From: an uncultured Mycoplasmatota bacterium
GTDB taxonomy: Bacteria > Bacillota_I > Bacilli_A > RF39 > UBA660
Reading direction: 5' to 3'
Assembly: GCA_900547225.1 (NCBI GenBank)
Contig: URFW01000003.1
Location: forward strand, 1-64,000
DNA: 64,000 nt
Shown here: in pieces, positions 16,715-24,874 of the stretch
How positions within the stretch are numbered: position 1 is the first letter of the stretch
Layout: every line of letters starts with the position of its first letter
Position numbers and translations under genes: made by a program
The notes under the pieces: generated by a model
What the model was told of the DNA's origin: nothing
The model's database searches: none
Seen by the model: only the letters and a program-made list of their open reading frames with translations

Positions 16715-17467
16715 TTATTTTCCTAAATATTCTATGATTAATGTTAAACTAGAGTTTGTAAAGTAAGAATCAGAATCAATGTTTTGTAAATCTGGTGTAT
16801 TAAGGTAAATATTTCTTTTTGACAAATTAGATAGTTCATATAAGTCATTAGTACTATCTATAGATAAAATTCCTTCGGCGTGAATATGTGAGGTCTCTTC
16901 ATTTCTATAGAAGCTACTAGCGCCCACATAAATATTATCAGTTCCAACCTTTCTAAATGCAAGAGTTGCAAAATCTATCTTTGGATCAAATTTTTCGTTA
17001 AAATATGGAACTCTTACGTATGCATTAAAAGATATTTTATAATATCCTTCTTTATTAAACTTAATGGTATTATTATTAGAATCTAACTCTACTATGTTAT
17101 TTGTATCAATTTCTTTTCTTTGAAGAGGAAGTCTTTCTCCTTTTAATATTTCATATCCATCATCTGGATAATCTTTGTTAAAAGCAACTATGTATGCAGC
17201 ATTTATTTTATTTGGAATGTTTTCACCATCTAATCCATCTTTTCCTTTTGGAATCATAAAGGTTAAAATATGGTTATCATTAACTTTATTATCAATTACT
17301 TTTGCACTAGTATTAGAATCTACTGTTATTGTATCTTTAATTGTAATTGTTTCTGATTTAGCTAGAACGTATCTTGGCCTATTTAATTTATTTTTATTAA
17401 TTTCGTTAATAGCATTATTTAATATGTTGCTACCACAATTACTTTTTTTTATAAAATTTTCATTCAT
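16715..17467 (-). CDS. BclA-like surface protein with vestigial collagen segment
   Basis: A 250-residue protein without a signal peptide. The N-terminal NILNNAINEINKNKLNRPRY closely resembles the N-terminus of the collagen-like protein at 24875, which suggests a shared anchoring or assembly sequence. A segment TVDSNTSAKVIDNKVNDNHILTFMIPKGKDG has the form of phage-fibre-like linkers, ending in only three Gly-X-Y triplets. The C-terminal 130 residues form a C1q/TNF-like beta-sandwich (YYKISFNAYVRV, ALAFRKVG-like strand, SLTLIIEYLGK). First gene of a two-gene operon with the glycosyltransferase. Confidence 0.75.
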   Translation of the reverse strand: MNENFIKKSNCGSNILNNAINEINKNKLNRPRYVLAKSETITIKDTITVDSNTSAKVIDNKVNDNHILTFMIPKGKDGLDGENIPNKINAAYIVAFNKDYPDDGYEILKGERLPLQRKEIDTNNIVELDSNNNTIKFNKEGYYKISFNAYVRVPYFNEKFDPKIDFATLAFRKVGTDNIYVGASSFYRNEETSHIHAEGILSIDSTNDLYELSNLSKRNIYLNTPDLQNIDSDSYFTNSSLTLIIEYLGK

Positions 17468-17584
17468 ATTAATTATCTCCTTTCTTTAATATATTATTAG
17501 TTAACAAAAAAAGTAATAATTTTATATTCCTATATATTGCTTTAATTTAAATATAATAGTTTTTTTGTTATAAATTAATTACAC

Positions 17585-17613
17585 TTATACTTAAATAATT
17601 AATAAGCTATAAT
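17585..17613 (+). promoter_or_regulatory. Promoter of the collagen-like gene at 17646
   Basis: TTATAC (17585-17590), 17 nt, TATAAT (17608-17613); AAGGAGG follows before the ATG. The 155-bp intergenic region is divergent and very AT-rich. Confidence 0.7.
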
Positions 17614-17645
17614 GATTAATTTAAAAAGATAAGGAGGATAATAAT

Positions 17646-18782
17646 ATGTATAAATGTAATGATGATTATGAAAACATAAAAAGAAAAATAGAAGAGGAAA
17701 GAAAAAAATACAAATTTTGTTATATTAAAGGTCCGACAGGGCCAAAAGGGGATAAGGGTGATATTGGACCTAAAGGAGAAAGGGGTCTTCCAGGTCCTAC
17801 TAGTATTGATGTTGGAATAACAAAAACAGTAGAACCTTACGAACTTGCCAAAGTAGAAAATGTTGGAACAAAAAAAGATGCTATTTTAAACTTTAAAATA
17901 CCAAAAGGGGATAAAGGAGATACAGGTCCTAAAGGAGAAAAAGGACTTACCGGTCCAAAAGGAGATAAAGGTGATACAGGTCCAAAAGGAGATATGGGAG
18001 AAAAAGGAGAAAGAGGAGAGCAAGGACCTTCTACTATACAAATTGGAAATATAAAAACAATAGAACCAGATGATAAAGCAGAAGTTATTAATGTTGGAAC
18101 ACCAGTAGATGTAGTTTTAGATTTTAAGATACCAAAAGGAGATAAGGGTGATATGGGTCCTAGGGGACTTCCTGGTGAAATTGGAAGAACAGAACATATT
18201 GCAATAGATGAAACAGAAACGTTAGAACCTGGAGAAGATGCAACTGTTATGGATACATTTGAAAATTGGGTACATCATCTTTCTTTTTCAATTCCAAAAG
18301 GCCAAAAAGGTGATACGGGTCCTAAAGGAGATATAGGTCCAGCAGGCCCGCCAGGAAAAGATTTTACATCTTCATATGGAATAAGATATTCTAATACAGA
18401 AACACAAATAAATTTACCTCAAGCTGTTGATACAGCACTTCCACTACCTGAAAAAGGAGCAGCATTGTTTACCGAATACATAAATGATAATTCAATTAAA
18501 ATAAAAGAAAATGGTGTTTATTTAATATCATTTTCACTGTGTGGTGCAACAAATGAAGATTGCTCTTTAACTACTTCTGTAAGGGCGAACGGGTTATTAC
18601 AACCTGCTACTAATATTACTAGTGAATTTCAAGCTCAAATAATTAATTGCATGAGTGGTTCTACCATTGTATCTCTTAATCAAGATGACCTTATTACGTT
18701 AAATATAAAACCATCTATGACTGTTAATATGATATTTAATGGAAGTACAAGTGCAATGTTAAGTGTTGCAAAAATACATTAA
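17646..18782 (+). CDS. Collagen-like protein with fibre-type linkers and BclA/C1q-like head
   Basis: Four collagen-like Gly-X-Y blocks (beginning GPTGPKGDKGDIGPKG and later GPKGDKGDTGPKGD) alternate with three related linkers of about 35 residues, such as IKTIEPDDKAEVINVGTP, that end in F.IPKG. These linkers are typical of phage tail fibres and related surface fibres. The C-terminal 135 residues form a C1q-like trimerisation head ending in NGSTSAMLSVAKIH. No signal peptide or sortase motif is present, so export or surface assembly must use another route. Divergent from the glycosyltransferase operon. A trimeric stalk-and-head surface filament is the likely structure. Confidence 0.88.
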   Translation: MYKCNDDYENIKRKIEEERKKYKFCYIKGPTGPKGDKGDIGPKGERGLPGPTSIDVGITKTVEPYELAKVENVGTKKDAILNFKIPKGDKGDTGPKGEKGLTGPKGDKGDTGPKGDMGEKGERGEQGPSTIQIGNIKTIEPDDKAEVINVGTPVDVVLDFKIPKGDKGDMGPRGLPGEIGRTEHIAIDETETLEPGEDATVMDTFENWVHHLSFSIPKGQKGDTGPKGDIGPAGPPGKDFTSSYGIRYSNTETQINLPQAVDTALPLPEKGAALFTEYINDNSIKIKENGVYLISFSLCGATNEDCSLTTSVRANGLLQPATNITSEFQAQIINCMSGSTIVSLNQDDLITLNIKPSMTVNMIFNGSTSAMLSVAKIH

Positions 18783-18808
18783 GAGTAGATTAATTCTATT
18801 CTTTTTTT
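18781..18808 (+). terminator. Terminator of the collagen-like gene
   Basis: AAGAGTAGA (18781-18789) pairs with TCTATTCTT (18795-18803) with one G-T pair, followed by T run. Confidence 0.85.
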
Positions 18809-18870
18809 ATGCAAATTAATTATTTTAAAATTCATTTAAAACATAACTTATAAAGAAGGAGGAAGATAAA

Positions 18871-20727
18871 ATGCAAATTATAGATGATAATACGGTTGTA
18901 GTTTATAGTAGCAACGAACTAAAACAGGCTTTAAGTGAAGCAAATAATTATAATTATGTTTATTTAGGAAATGATATTAGTCTTGAAAGCGGTTTTACAA
19001 TAAATGCTAATAAAATAAACATAACAATAGATGGAACTTATAATAATGTTAAGTATACTTATACTAATTATTTAACTAATGATTCGGATGTTATAAACGT
19101 TAGTACCTCAAACAAAAAAATCACTTTAAAAAATATGAATATAATAAGTTCACATACTTATGGAGTAGTTTATGTTCCATCTCATCCAAACTATTCTAAC
19201 TTAACTGTTTTTTATAAAAACGTTAATTTTAATGGTGTAGAGCTTTCATGCAATTATTATGGAATAACTAAGATTGTTGACTCAAATATAACAGGTGAAG
19301 ATACAAATTCAGTTACCGTAAGAAAAATATGTGATTCTAATAGAATTATAATGGGGGGAAATACAACAATTACAAGTAGTTCAAATACTAATACTATTTT
19401 CTTTTTTAATGATGTTATTCCATCTTATATTAAAATAGTACCTAATAGTAATGTTAATATTACAACAAATAGGGAACTTATGAATGGTACTAATAGACTT
19501 GATTTAATAGTAGGGCATGGCTCAACTTTTCTATTAACTACTGGAAATGGGTTTGCAATAACAACAACACATGGTGCTAGAAACGTTTTAATAGAAGAGA
19601 TGGCTAATTTTACCTTTATAGAAAAAAGCCATCAAAGAGTTCCAATGTGGAATGTATTTGGGGATTTTAAGGTTTTAGAAGGTGCTAGTGTATCAGTTAT
19701 AAATACGTATATGAATACACCAACAGATAATTATAATATTTATTTTAAAGGAACAAATCAAAAGTTTATATTAGATAATCCAAAATACGTAAATATTTAT
19801 ACTAAAAATGCAAATGTAGTTTATACGAATAATCCGGTTGAGTTTTCATTTAAATTTAGCAGGATAAACATGTGGATATATGCTCTTGATTATAATTTGG
19901 CATGTACACTTGATGATGCGCCAGCTTTTTCTTGGTTTAAAGAAAATACGCCTTCAAAAATAACAGGTACATTAAATAAAGATAATACGGTTATTTCATC
20001 TCATAATTTTACGGATAGTGAGTTAGCTCTATTACCAGATATAAGTAATTTCTCATTTCAAAGTAAAAAAATATTAACGATAGGAATGCTAAAGATGAAC
20101 GTTCATCCACTTACTGCTACTACAAATGCTATATCAGGTCATACAATACCTTATTCTAATGTAAAAATAGAGTATGATAATAAGAGTTTAACGCTAGAAG
20201 CAGATGAAAATGGTTTATTTGAAACTAATATTAATGATAATATTTTAGATAATACAAGAGTTAAAATAACTGCTTGTTTAAATGCTTGTTTTTCAGAAAA
20301 AAAGGTAATAACTCCTTTTAATGGTGAATTAACACTTCTAAACGTAACAGATAATATTCCTTTTAGTATGATGCCATCATCTATAAATCCCGTTGTTTTA
20401 CCTAAAAAAAATAAAACAGTAATAACTGTAGTTGATAGTAGAGTAAATAGTACTAGTTGGAAACTTTATATAAATTATATAAATCCTATGATTGAAAAGG
20501 AAGGAAAAGTATTAATAGATTCACTGTTATTTAAAAAGTTTGATAATGAAAAAATTAATATAAATGCAAATAAAAAAATGATATATCAATCAAATGATAA
20601 CGGTGGAAATATTTCAGTAAGTAATGTTACTTTTTCTACTGATAAAGGATTGCTTTTAAAACCTAGTAAAAGTTTGTTAGAAGATGAAGATTATTCTACT
20701 TTAATAATTTGGAGTATAGAGGAGTAA
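18871..20727 (+). CDS. Beta-helix surface protein with Ig-like and WxL-like C-terminal domains
   Basis: A 618-residue protein with no signal peptide. Residues about 10-330 are rich in short Asn/Thr/Ile strands (for example VYLGNDISLESGFTINANKINITIDGTYNN) and look like a pectate-lyase-type right-handed beta-helix. At about 410-490 there is an Ig/CnaB-like segment (SGHTIPYSNVKIEYDNKSL). The last 120 residues (VVDSRVNSTSWKLYINYINPM.. to ..LIIWSIEE) resemble a WxL-like wall-binding beta-sandwich. It probably decorates the surface together with neighbouring collagen-like proteins. GAAGGAGGAAG precedes the ATG. The organisation is unusual because all the exposed-looking proteins here lack signal peptides. 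Confidence 0.7.
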   Translation: MQIIDDNTVVVYSSNELKQALSEANNYNYVYLGNDISLESGFTINANKINITIDGTYNNVKYTYTNYLTNDSDVINVSTSNKKITLKNMNIISSHTYGVVYVPSHPNYSNLTVFYKNVNFNGVELSCNYYGITKIVDSNITGEDTNSVTVRKICDSNRIIMGGNTTITSSSNTNTIFFFNDVIPSYIKIVPNSNVNITTNRELMNGTNRLDLIVGHGSTFLLTTGNGFAITTTHGARNVLIEEMANFTFIEKSHQRVPMWNVFGDFKVLEGASVSVINTYMNTPTDNYNIYFKGTNQKFILDNPKYVNIYTKNANVVYTNNPVEFSFKFSRINMWIYALDYNLACTLDDAPAFSWFKENTPSKITGTLNKDNTVISSHNFTDSELALLPDISNFSFQSKKILTIGMLKMNVHPLTATTNAISGHTIPYSNVKIEYDNKSLTLEADENGLFETNINDNILDNTRVKITACLNACFSEKKVITPFNGELTLLNVTDNIPFSMMPSSINPVVLPKKNKTVITVVDSRVNSTSWKLYINYINPMIEKEGKVLIDSLLFKKFDNEKININANKKMIYQSNDNGGNISVSNVTFSTDKGLLLKPSKSLLEDEDYSTLIIWSIEE

Positions 20728-20781
20728 TGCCTTTACAGAAAGGTATAATTATTCATAAAATATACCGTGATGAGGTGAATT

Positions 20782-21141
20782 ATGGCAAAAGAATATATTT
20801 ATGTTAAACTTTATAATAATAATGGTCTAAGTTCAAATAATGTAAGAGTTAAATTAAAGAATAAATGTAATAAGATTGTTTTTGATGGAAAAACAAATTA
20901 TTTTGGAAAGATAAAAATACCAGTATGTAATAATAAAGTATATAAATTAATTGTCTATTATAATTTAACAAAAAAAGTAATACCTTTAATTGCAAGAGCA
21001 AATGAGGTTTATTGTATAAATATTGGTAGTAATAAAAATAAAAAACATCTTATTGCAATTTTATTAAAGGATAAGAATTATCCAAATATAAGAATAGAAG
21101 GAGGCATGATGACATTATGTCAAGACACACAATCCCTATAA
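20782..21141 (+). CDS. Transthyretin/CnaB-like surface protein, N-terminal part (split gene)
   Basis: A 119-residue reading frame. Residues 4-75 form a beta-rich carboxypeptidase-regulatory/CnaB-like fold (YIYVKLYNNNGLSSNNVRVKL, then KTNYFGKIKIPVCNNKVYKL). It ends NYPNIRIEGGMMTLCQDTQSL. The next frame begins within this tail and continues the same kind of domain, so I think the two ORFs are one gene broken by a single-base shift near 21125-21140. RBS GATGAGGTG. Confidence 0.65.
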   Translation: MAKEYIYVKLYNNNGLSSNNVRVKLKNKCNKIVFDGKTNYFGKIKIPVCNNKVYKLIVYYNLTKKVIPLIARANEVYCINIGSNKNKKHLIAILLKDKNYPNIRIEGGMMTLCQDTQSL

Positions 21142-21662
21142 CGAATGGCAAAGGAAGTATTGAACTTGTTACTGGAACTTATAATGCACAAGCAGTAGCA
21201 GGAGGGTATGACGCTTCAACGTTAGATCCTAAAAGCGTTACCATAATAGATGGAACTGATACATATGCTTTTACAATAAGTGCAAAAGGTACGTTAACAC
21301 TTCACGTAACGGATACGGGAGAAGCTAGTACGGGAGTACAAATTGTTGGTGCAAAGTTCATAAGAACAGATAGTACTGGAACAATAGTAGGAAAAGAAAT
21401 AACAACTAATGATGATGGTAATGCGGTATTTGAAAATGTTCCGTATGCACAAACTGGAAGTAATACAATTTATTATAAACAAATATCTGGAGATGGTGGA
21501 CATACATTTGATGATACAGTAAAATCAATTACAATGACACAAGAAAATGAAACAGTTGAAATTAAAAACCCAGATGCACCAATTAGAAACTTTACTTTAA
21601 TGGATGCAAGTTTTCCAAACATCCCAGTTATAGATGGGCAAATAATACTTGATGATAATTAA
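21117..21662 (+). CDS. Transthyretin/CnaB-like surface protein, C-terminal part (split gene)
   Basis: 181 residues overlapping the previous ORF by 25 nt in another frame. It begins SRHTIPITNGKGSIELVTGTYNAQAVA, continues with two beta-rich repeats (TLTLHVTDTGEASTGVQIVGAKF and GNAVFENVPYAQTGSNTIYYK) and ends with a strand TLMDASFPNIPVIDGQIIL that looks like the start of another repeat. AGGAGG is 13 nt before its ATG, with two out-of-frame ATGs between, so independent initiation would be poor. It is better read as the continuation of the gene at 20782. Confidence 0.65.
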   Translation: MSRHTIPITNGKGSIELVTGTYNAQAVAGGYDASTLDPKSVTIIDGTDTYAFTISAKGTLTLHVTDTGEASTGVQIVGAKFIRTDSTGTIVGKEITTNDDGNAVFENVPYAQTGSNTIYYKQISGDGGHTFDDTVKSITMTQENETVEIKNPDAPIRNFTLMDASFPNIPVIDGQIILDDN

Positions 21663-21689
21663 AAGAAGCATGTTCAAAATGCTTCTTTT
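21661..21689. terminator. Bidirectional terminator
   Basis: AAAAGAAGCAT (21661-21671), 7-nt loop, ATGCTTCTTTT (21679-21689); convergent genes on both sides. Confidence 0.9.
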
Positions 21690-21705
21690 AAATGTAAATG
21701 TTTAA

Positions 21706-21990
21706 TTAATATGAAATGTTATCCTTAGATACTTCTATTACCGGACGAACACCAACTAAAACATTAGTTCTTTGTACTTCTATACTATGAACACGCCTTG
21801 CTGTTGCATAAATTATCCAACTATGGCTTGACATAGTATTTCTAGGCGTTTCTAACCAATATCCATCAAATTTAGAATTATCCTTTTTTGAAAAATTAGT
21901 ATTTTCAACAAGATAAAGATGATCATCTAATTCTCCATTTTTATATCCCACCTTATAAATAATGATTATATTACCATTATCATTTCTTAA
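21706..21990 (-). pseudogene. Remnant of a DUF6273/FISUMP-like domain
   Basis: The open frame after a TGA at 21993-21991 reads LRNDNGNIIIIYKVGYKNGE, then ends YWLETPRNTMSSHSW..VGVRPVIEVSK. This resembles the C-terminal half of modules with a WRIIRxNGDGxxRxIYxG strand and a final GVRPVI, seen in surface proteins. The 5' part is missing, the only start codon (GTG 21951) lies in AAGGTGG, and the frame begins inside the stop region of the TasA-like gene. I read it as a decayed gene or a truncated C-terminal module. Confidence 0.6.
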
Positions 21991-22640
21991 TCAGCAGAAC
22001 TGTAATTTAAAGTAATATTACCAAATGCAACGTTAAAGTCACCATCTGCTCTATTTGTACCAGCTTCATATTCTAGAGTAATAACTACTGCTTCGCCATT
22101 TTCTTTAGCTAAGGTATGACCAGTTATAGAAGCTTTGCCAGTTGATGTTTCAAGTTCATTTCCAACTTTTACTTTAACAGAAATCTTTTCACAAGCTTTT
22201 TGAACTAATTCATCACTTGTTCCAGCAGATGCAGTACAAACTTTAGTAGCGTTTTGTCCAGTTATGTTTTCAAATACTATACTTTTTAAGAATGCATTTA
22301 ACTCACCAGCATTATAAGCATAAAATTTATACACAGCTGTTTGTCCAGGTTCGGTAAAAGTTGCACTTAAATTTGAAATGGTTGGATCGTTACTATTATC
22401 AATTATACCGTTTGTTGCAACAAGGCTGTTTGGTGTAACAACTGGAGTAATTTCAGTAACTTCAGCTTTTGATTCAGCACTAGAGAAAATAACGTTCATA
22501 GTACTATTATCTGGTTTTACATTTGCACTAGATTGAATGTTTAAAACATTAGAAAATGATGCAAAATCAATAGATAAACCAATAACTCCAACGATTAAAG
22601 CAACTATTGCTATTACCTTTGCCTTTTTATTTCTTTCCAT
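21987..22640 (-). CDS. TasA/archaellin-like secreted protein
   Basis: 217 residues. The N-terminus MERNKKAKVIAIVALIVGVIGLSIDFASFS has a basic stretch and a single hydrophobic segment (signal/anchor) of the type found on SipW-processed TasA-like proteins. The mature part is a beta-rich sandwich with a Cys pair (VCTASAG..QKACEKI) that could form a disulfide, and ends EYEAGTNRADGDFNVAFGNITLNYSSAD. It stands apart from the SipW-type cluster at 48.8-53.6 kb. RBS AGGATGATAGG upstream. Confidence 0.7.
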   Translation of the reverse strand: MERNKKAKVIAIVALIVGVIGLSIDFASFSNVLNIQSSANVKPDNSTMNVIFSSAESKAEVTEITPVVTPNSLVATNGIIDNSNDPTISNLSATFTEPGQTAVYKFYAYNAGELNAFLKSIVFENITGQNATKVCTASAGTSDELVQKACEKISVKVKVGNELETSTGKASITGHTLAKENGEAVVITLEYEAGTNRADGDFNVAFGNITLNYSSAD

Positions 22641-22782
22641 TTGCCTATCATCCTATGTTAATAATTGTAGCATAGCTAAAATAATTTACGCTTTAATGAC
22701 TTTTCGTTATAAATTTGTTACAATATATGTAATGATAGTTTACTAGGTGGTGCGGTAGTTGCGGAAGGTGGTGAAATTGATA

Positions 22783-23213
22783 ATGTTAGTCAGAGAAAAA
22801 TTGAGTTATGATTATTATATTAATTGGAAACCAAAAAGCAATATGTATAATAAAATTGATAAAGATATAACAAATGATTTATTAATAAAAATGTATAATG
22901 AATATATAGTAAAATTAAGTGAATTTATTAAAGAACTAAACAAGATTAAAAAAATATAAAAAAACTAGAATTCAAACCCAATTATAGGCAAATTGGTGGA
23001 TATAAAAGATGCGTTGTTAATTATCCAGATAAGGTATGGAACGAAAAATATGAGCAATATATTCAAGCGTACAAAGAATTAATGGTGGATTTTTTATATT
23101 ATTCTCCCGATTTGGATTATGATGATTTATCAATCAATGAAATAGATATTTTAAAAGAAAGGGCTTCATTTTTAGTGACACGGGCAGAAATTAATATTAA
23201 TGATTTAATGTGA
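22783..23213 (+). pseudogene. Frameshifted hypothetical gene (about 143 codons)
   Basis: The first frame runs from ATG 22783 (MLVREKLSYDYYINWKPK..) to a stop at 22957-22959, just after an A7 run at 22948. A second frame resumes around 22960 at KLEFKPNYRQIGGYKRCVV and remains open to a TGA at 23211-23213 (..EININDLM). The second frame has no start codon or ribosome binding site near its 5' end, so the two belong together. The ATG follows GGAAGGTGG; in-frame TTG 22777 is also possible. Family unrecognised. Confidence 0.7.
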
Positions 23214-23256
23214 TTAATTGAACATAGGAAAAAAATTGAAAAGGTGATTATGTATT

Positions 23257-23772
23257 ATGAAAGATGAAAGATATTCAATAATTTATAGTAGTAAAACAGG
23301 AAACACAAAAAAACTTGCAGAAACAATTTATAAAATTTTACCTCGAAATGAGTGTGATTATTATTGTGCAGCAGATAAAATTGATTATGAATTAAGTGAT
23401 GTGATTTATATTGGATTTTGGACAGAAAAAGGAGATGCTGATTCTTTAACAATAGAATTTTTAAAGCAATTAAAAAACAAAAAAATATTTTTATTTGGAA
23501 CAGCAGGATATGGTGAAAGTGAAAAATACTTTAAAAATATTATAAATAATGTAAAAAGAAACATTGATAGTAGCAATATAATAATAGGAACTTTTATGTG
23601 CCAAGGTAAAATGCCTTTGTCAGTTAGAGCAAGGTATGAAAAGATGAAGCAACAAAACAACTTATCAATAAACGTAGATAACTTAATTACAAACTTTGAT
23701 AAAGCTTTATCACACCCAAATGAAAAAGATTTAAAAAAATTAGAAAAAATTATAAAAAGTATTTATAGTTAA
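23257..23772 (+). CDS. Flavodoxin-family protein (BilS-like)
   Basis: A 171-residue flavodoxin. The FMN-phosphate loop is YSSKTGNTKKLAETIY; the 50s-type loop reads IGFWTEKGDADS and the 90s loop FGTAGYGESEKYF. The segment IIGTFMCQGKMPLSVRARYEKM resembles BilS, the flavodoxin that accompanies the bilirubin reductase BilR in gut bacteria; that label is from memory of the family, and no bilR is visible in the window. It probably serves as an electron carrier. RBS AAAAGGTGAT. Confidence 0.8.
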   Translation: MKDERYSIIYSSKTGNTKKLAETIYKILPRNECDYYCAADKIDYELSDVIYIGFWTEKGDADSLTIEFLKQLKNKKIFLFGTAGYGESEKYFKNIINNVKRNIDSSNIIIGTFMCQGKMPLSVRARYEKMKQQNNLSINVDNLITNFDKALSHPNEKDLKKLEKIIKSIYS

Positions 23773-23801
23773 AATTATAATTTTTAAAAAGGAGAATTGA
23801 T

Positions 23802-24260
23802 ATGAAAAAGATAGTATTTGTTATTTTACTATGTGGGGTTATGGTTTTAGCAATGACAGGTTGCAAGAATGTAAAAAATAAACTTGATATAGGAAATAAG
23901 TCTGATATTAAGGTGTCACAAAATGATGTTATAATGACTATTAAAGATGGAACATTAACAAATAAAAGTGTAACTTTAATTTTAACTAATAATAGTGATA
24001 GAAAGATTCAATATGGAAGTCCTTACGAAATAGAGATTAAAAAAAATGGAGAATGGTATAAAATAAATGCTAAATTAAACTTTACTTTACCATTATTTAT
24101 TCTTGAGTCTAAAAAGAAGAATGAATTTAAACTTAACTTTGAAGAAGGATACGGAAAATTACCATCTGGGACTTATAGAGTTATAAAAAAAATTGATAAA
24201 GAAAAAGAAGATGGATTATTTGATAGTTTTTATGTATCTACTGAATTTACTATTAAATAA
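23802..24260 (+). CDS. Lipoprotein with Ig-like domain
   Basis: A 152-residue protein with a lipoprotein signal peptide (VFVILLCGVMVLAMTGC, lipobox AMTGC at residues 17-21). The mature part is a small beta-sandwich with NDVIMTIKDGTLTNKSVTLILTNNSDRKIQYGSPYEIEI and LPSGTYRVIKKI, as in extracellular Ig-like (Big_14-type) domains. It is anchored to the outer face of the membrane. GGAGAATTG before the ATG; 29 nt after the flavodoxin gene, so co-transcription is possible. Function unknown. Confidence 0.8.
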   Translation: MKKIVFVILLCGVMVLAMTGCKNVKNKLDIGNKSDIKVSQNDVIMTIKDGTLTNKSVTLILTNNSDRKIQYGSPYEIEIKKNGEWYKINAKLNFTLPLFILESKKKNEFKLNFEEGYGKLPSGTYRVIKKIDKEKEDGLFDSFYVSTEFTIK

Positions 24261-24313
24261 AGTTACAAACTAGTTAAAAAGTAAATTTAATATTAATTTT
24301 GGAGTAATAAATT

Positions 24314-24862
24314 ATGAAAAGATGCACATGGTGTAATTTAAATAATGAAATTTATGTTAACTATCATGATAATGAGTGGGGAGTTTTAAATCTTGACGAT
24401 ACTTATTTATTTGAAATGCTTATATTAGAATTATTTCAAGCAGGATTATCTTTTGAATGCGTTTTAAATAAAAGAGAGTATTTTAAAGTGGCATATGATA
24501 ATTTTGATGTTAATAAAGTTTCTTTATATAATGAAAATAAGATAAATGAACTTATGAATAATAAAAATATAATAAGAAACAAGCTAAAAATAAAAGCTAG
24601 TATAAATAATGCTAAAATATTTAATAATATAAAAAATGAATATGGATCATTTCATAATTATTTAAAGATGTTTACTAACGATAAAATTATATATGAAAAT
24701 GATAAAACAACATCAAAATTATCGGATGCTATTTCAACTGATTTAAAAAGAAGGGGTATGAAATTTATTGGAAGTACAATTATTTATGCTTATTTGCAAG
24801 CAGTAGGGATTATAAACTCACATGATGATGGTTGTTATAAACATGCAAAAAAGGCTTCTTAA
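24314..24862 (+). CDS. tag: DNA-3-methyladenine glycosylase I
   Basis: Removes 3-methyladenine from alkylated DNA (base-excision repair). Diagnostic motifs are present: RCTWCNLNNEIYVNYHDNEWG at the N-terminus, MLILELFQAGLSFECVLNKR, and DLKRRGMKFIGSTIIYAYLQAVGIINSHDDGCYKH, giving the Cys/His residues of the zinc snap. Length 182 aa is normal. The A/T terminator overlaps the 3' end. Confidence 0.95.
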   Translation: MKRCTWCNLNNEIYVNYHDNEWGVLNLDDTYLFEMLILELFQAGLSFECVLNKREYFKVAYDNFDVNKVSLYNENKINELMNNKNIIRNKLKIKASINNAKIFNNIKNEYGSFHNYLKMFTNDKIIYENDKTTSKLSDAISTDLKRRGMKFIGSTIIYAYLQAVGIINSHDDGCYKHAKKAS

Positions 24863-24872
24863 AAGCCTTTTT
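24848..24872. terminator. Bidirectional terminator
   Basis: AAAAAGGCTT (24848-24857) and AAGCCTTTTT (24863-24872), between convergent tag and the collagen-like gene. Confidence 0.92.
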
Positions 24873-24874
24873 AA

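Noticed and set aside
18871..21662. Prophage tail-fibre region
   Set aside because: Fibre-like linkers and beta-helix proteins occur, but there are no capsid, terminase, integrase, portal or holin genes, so a surface island fits better.
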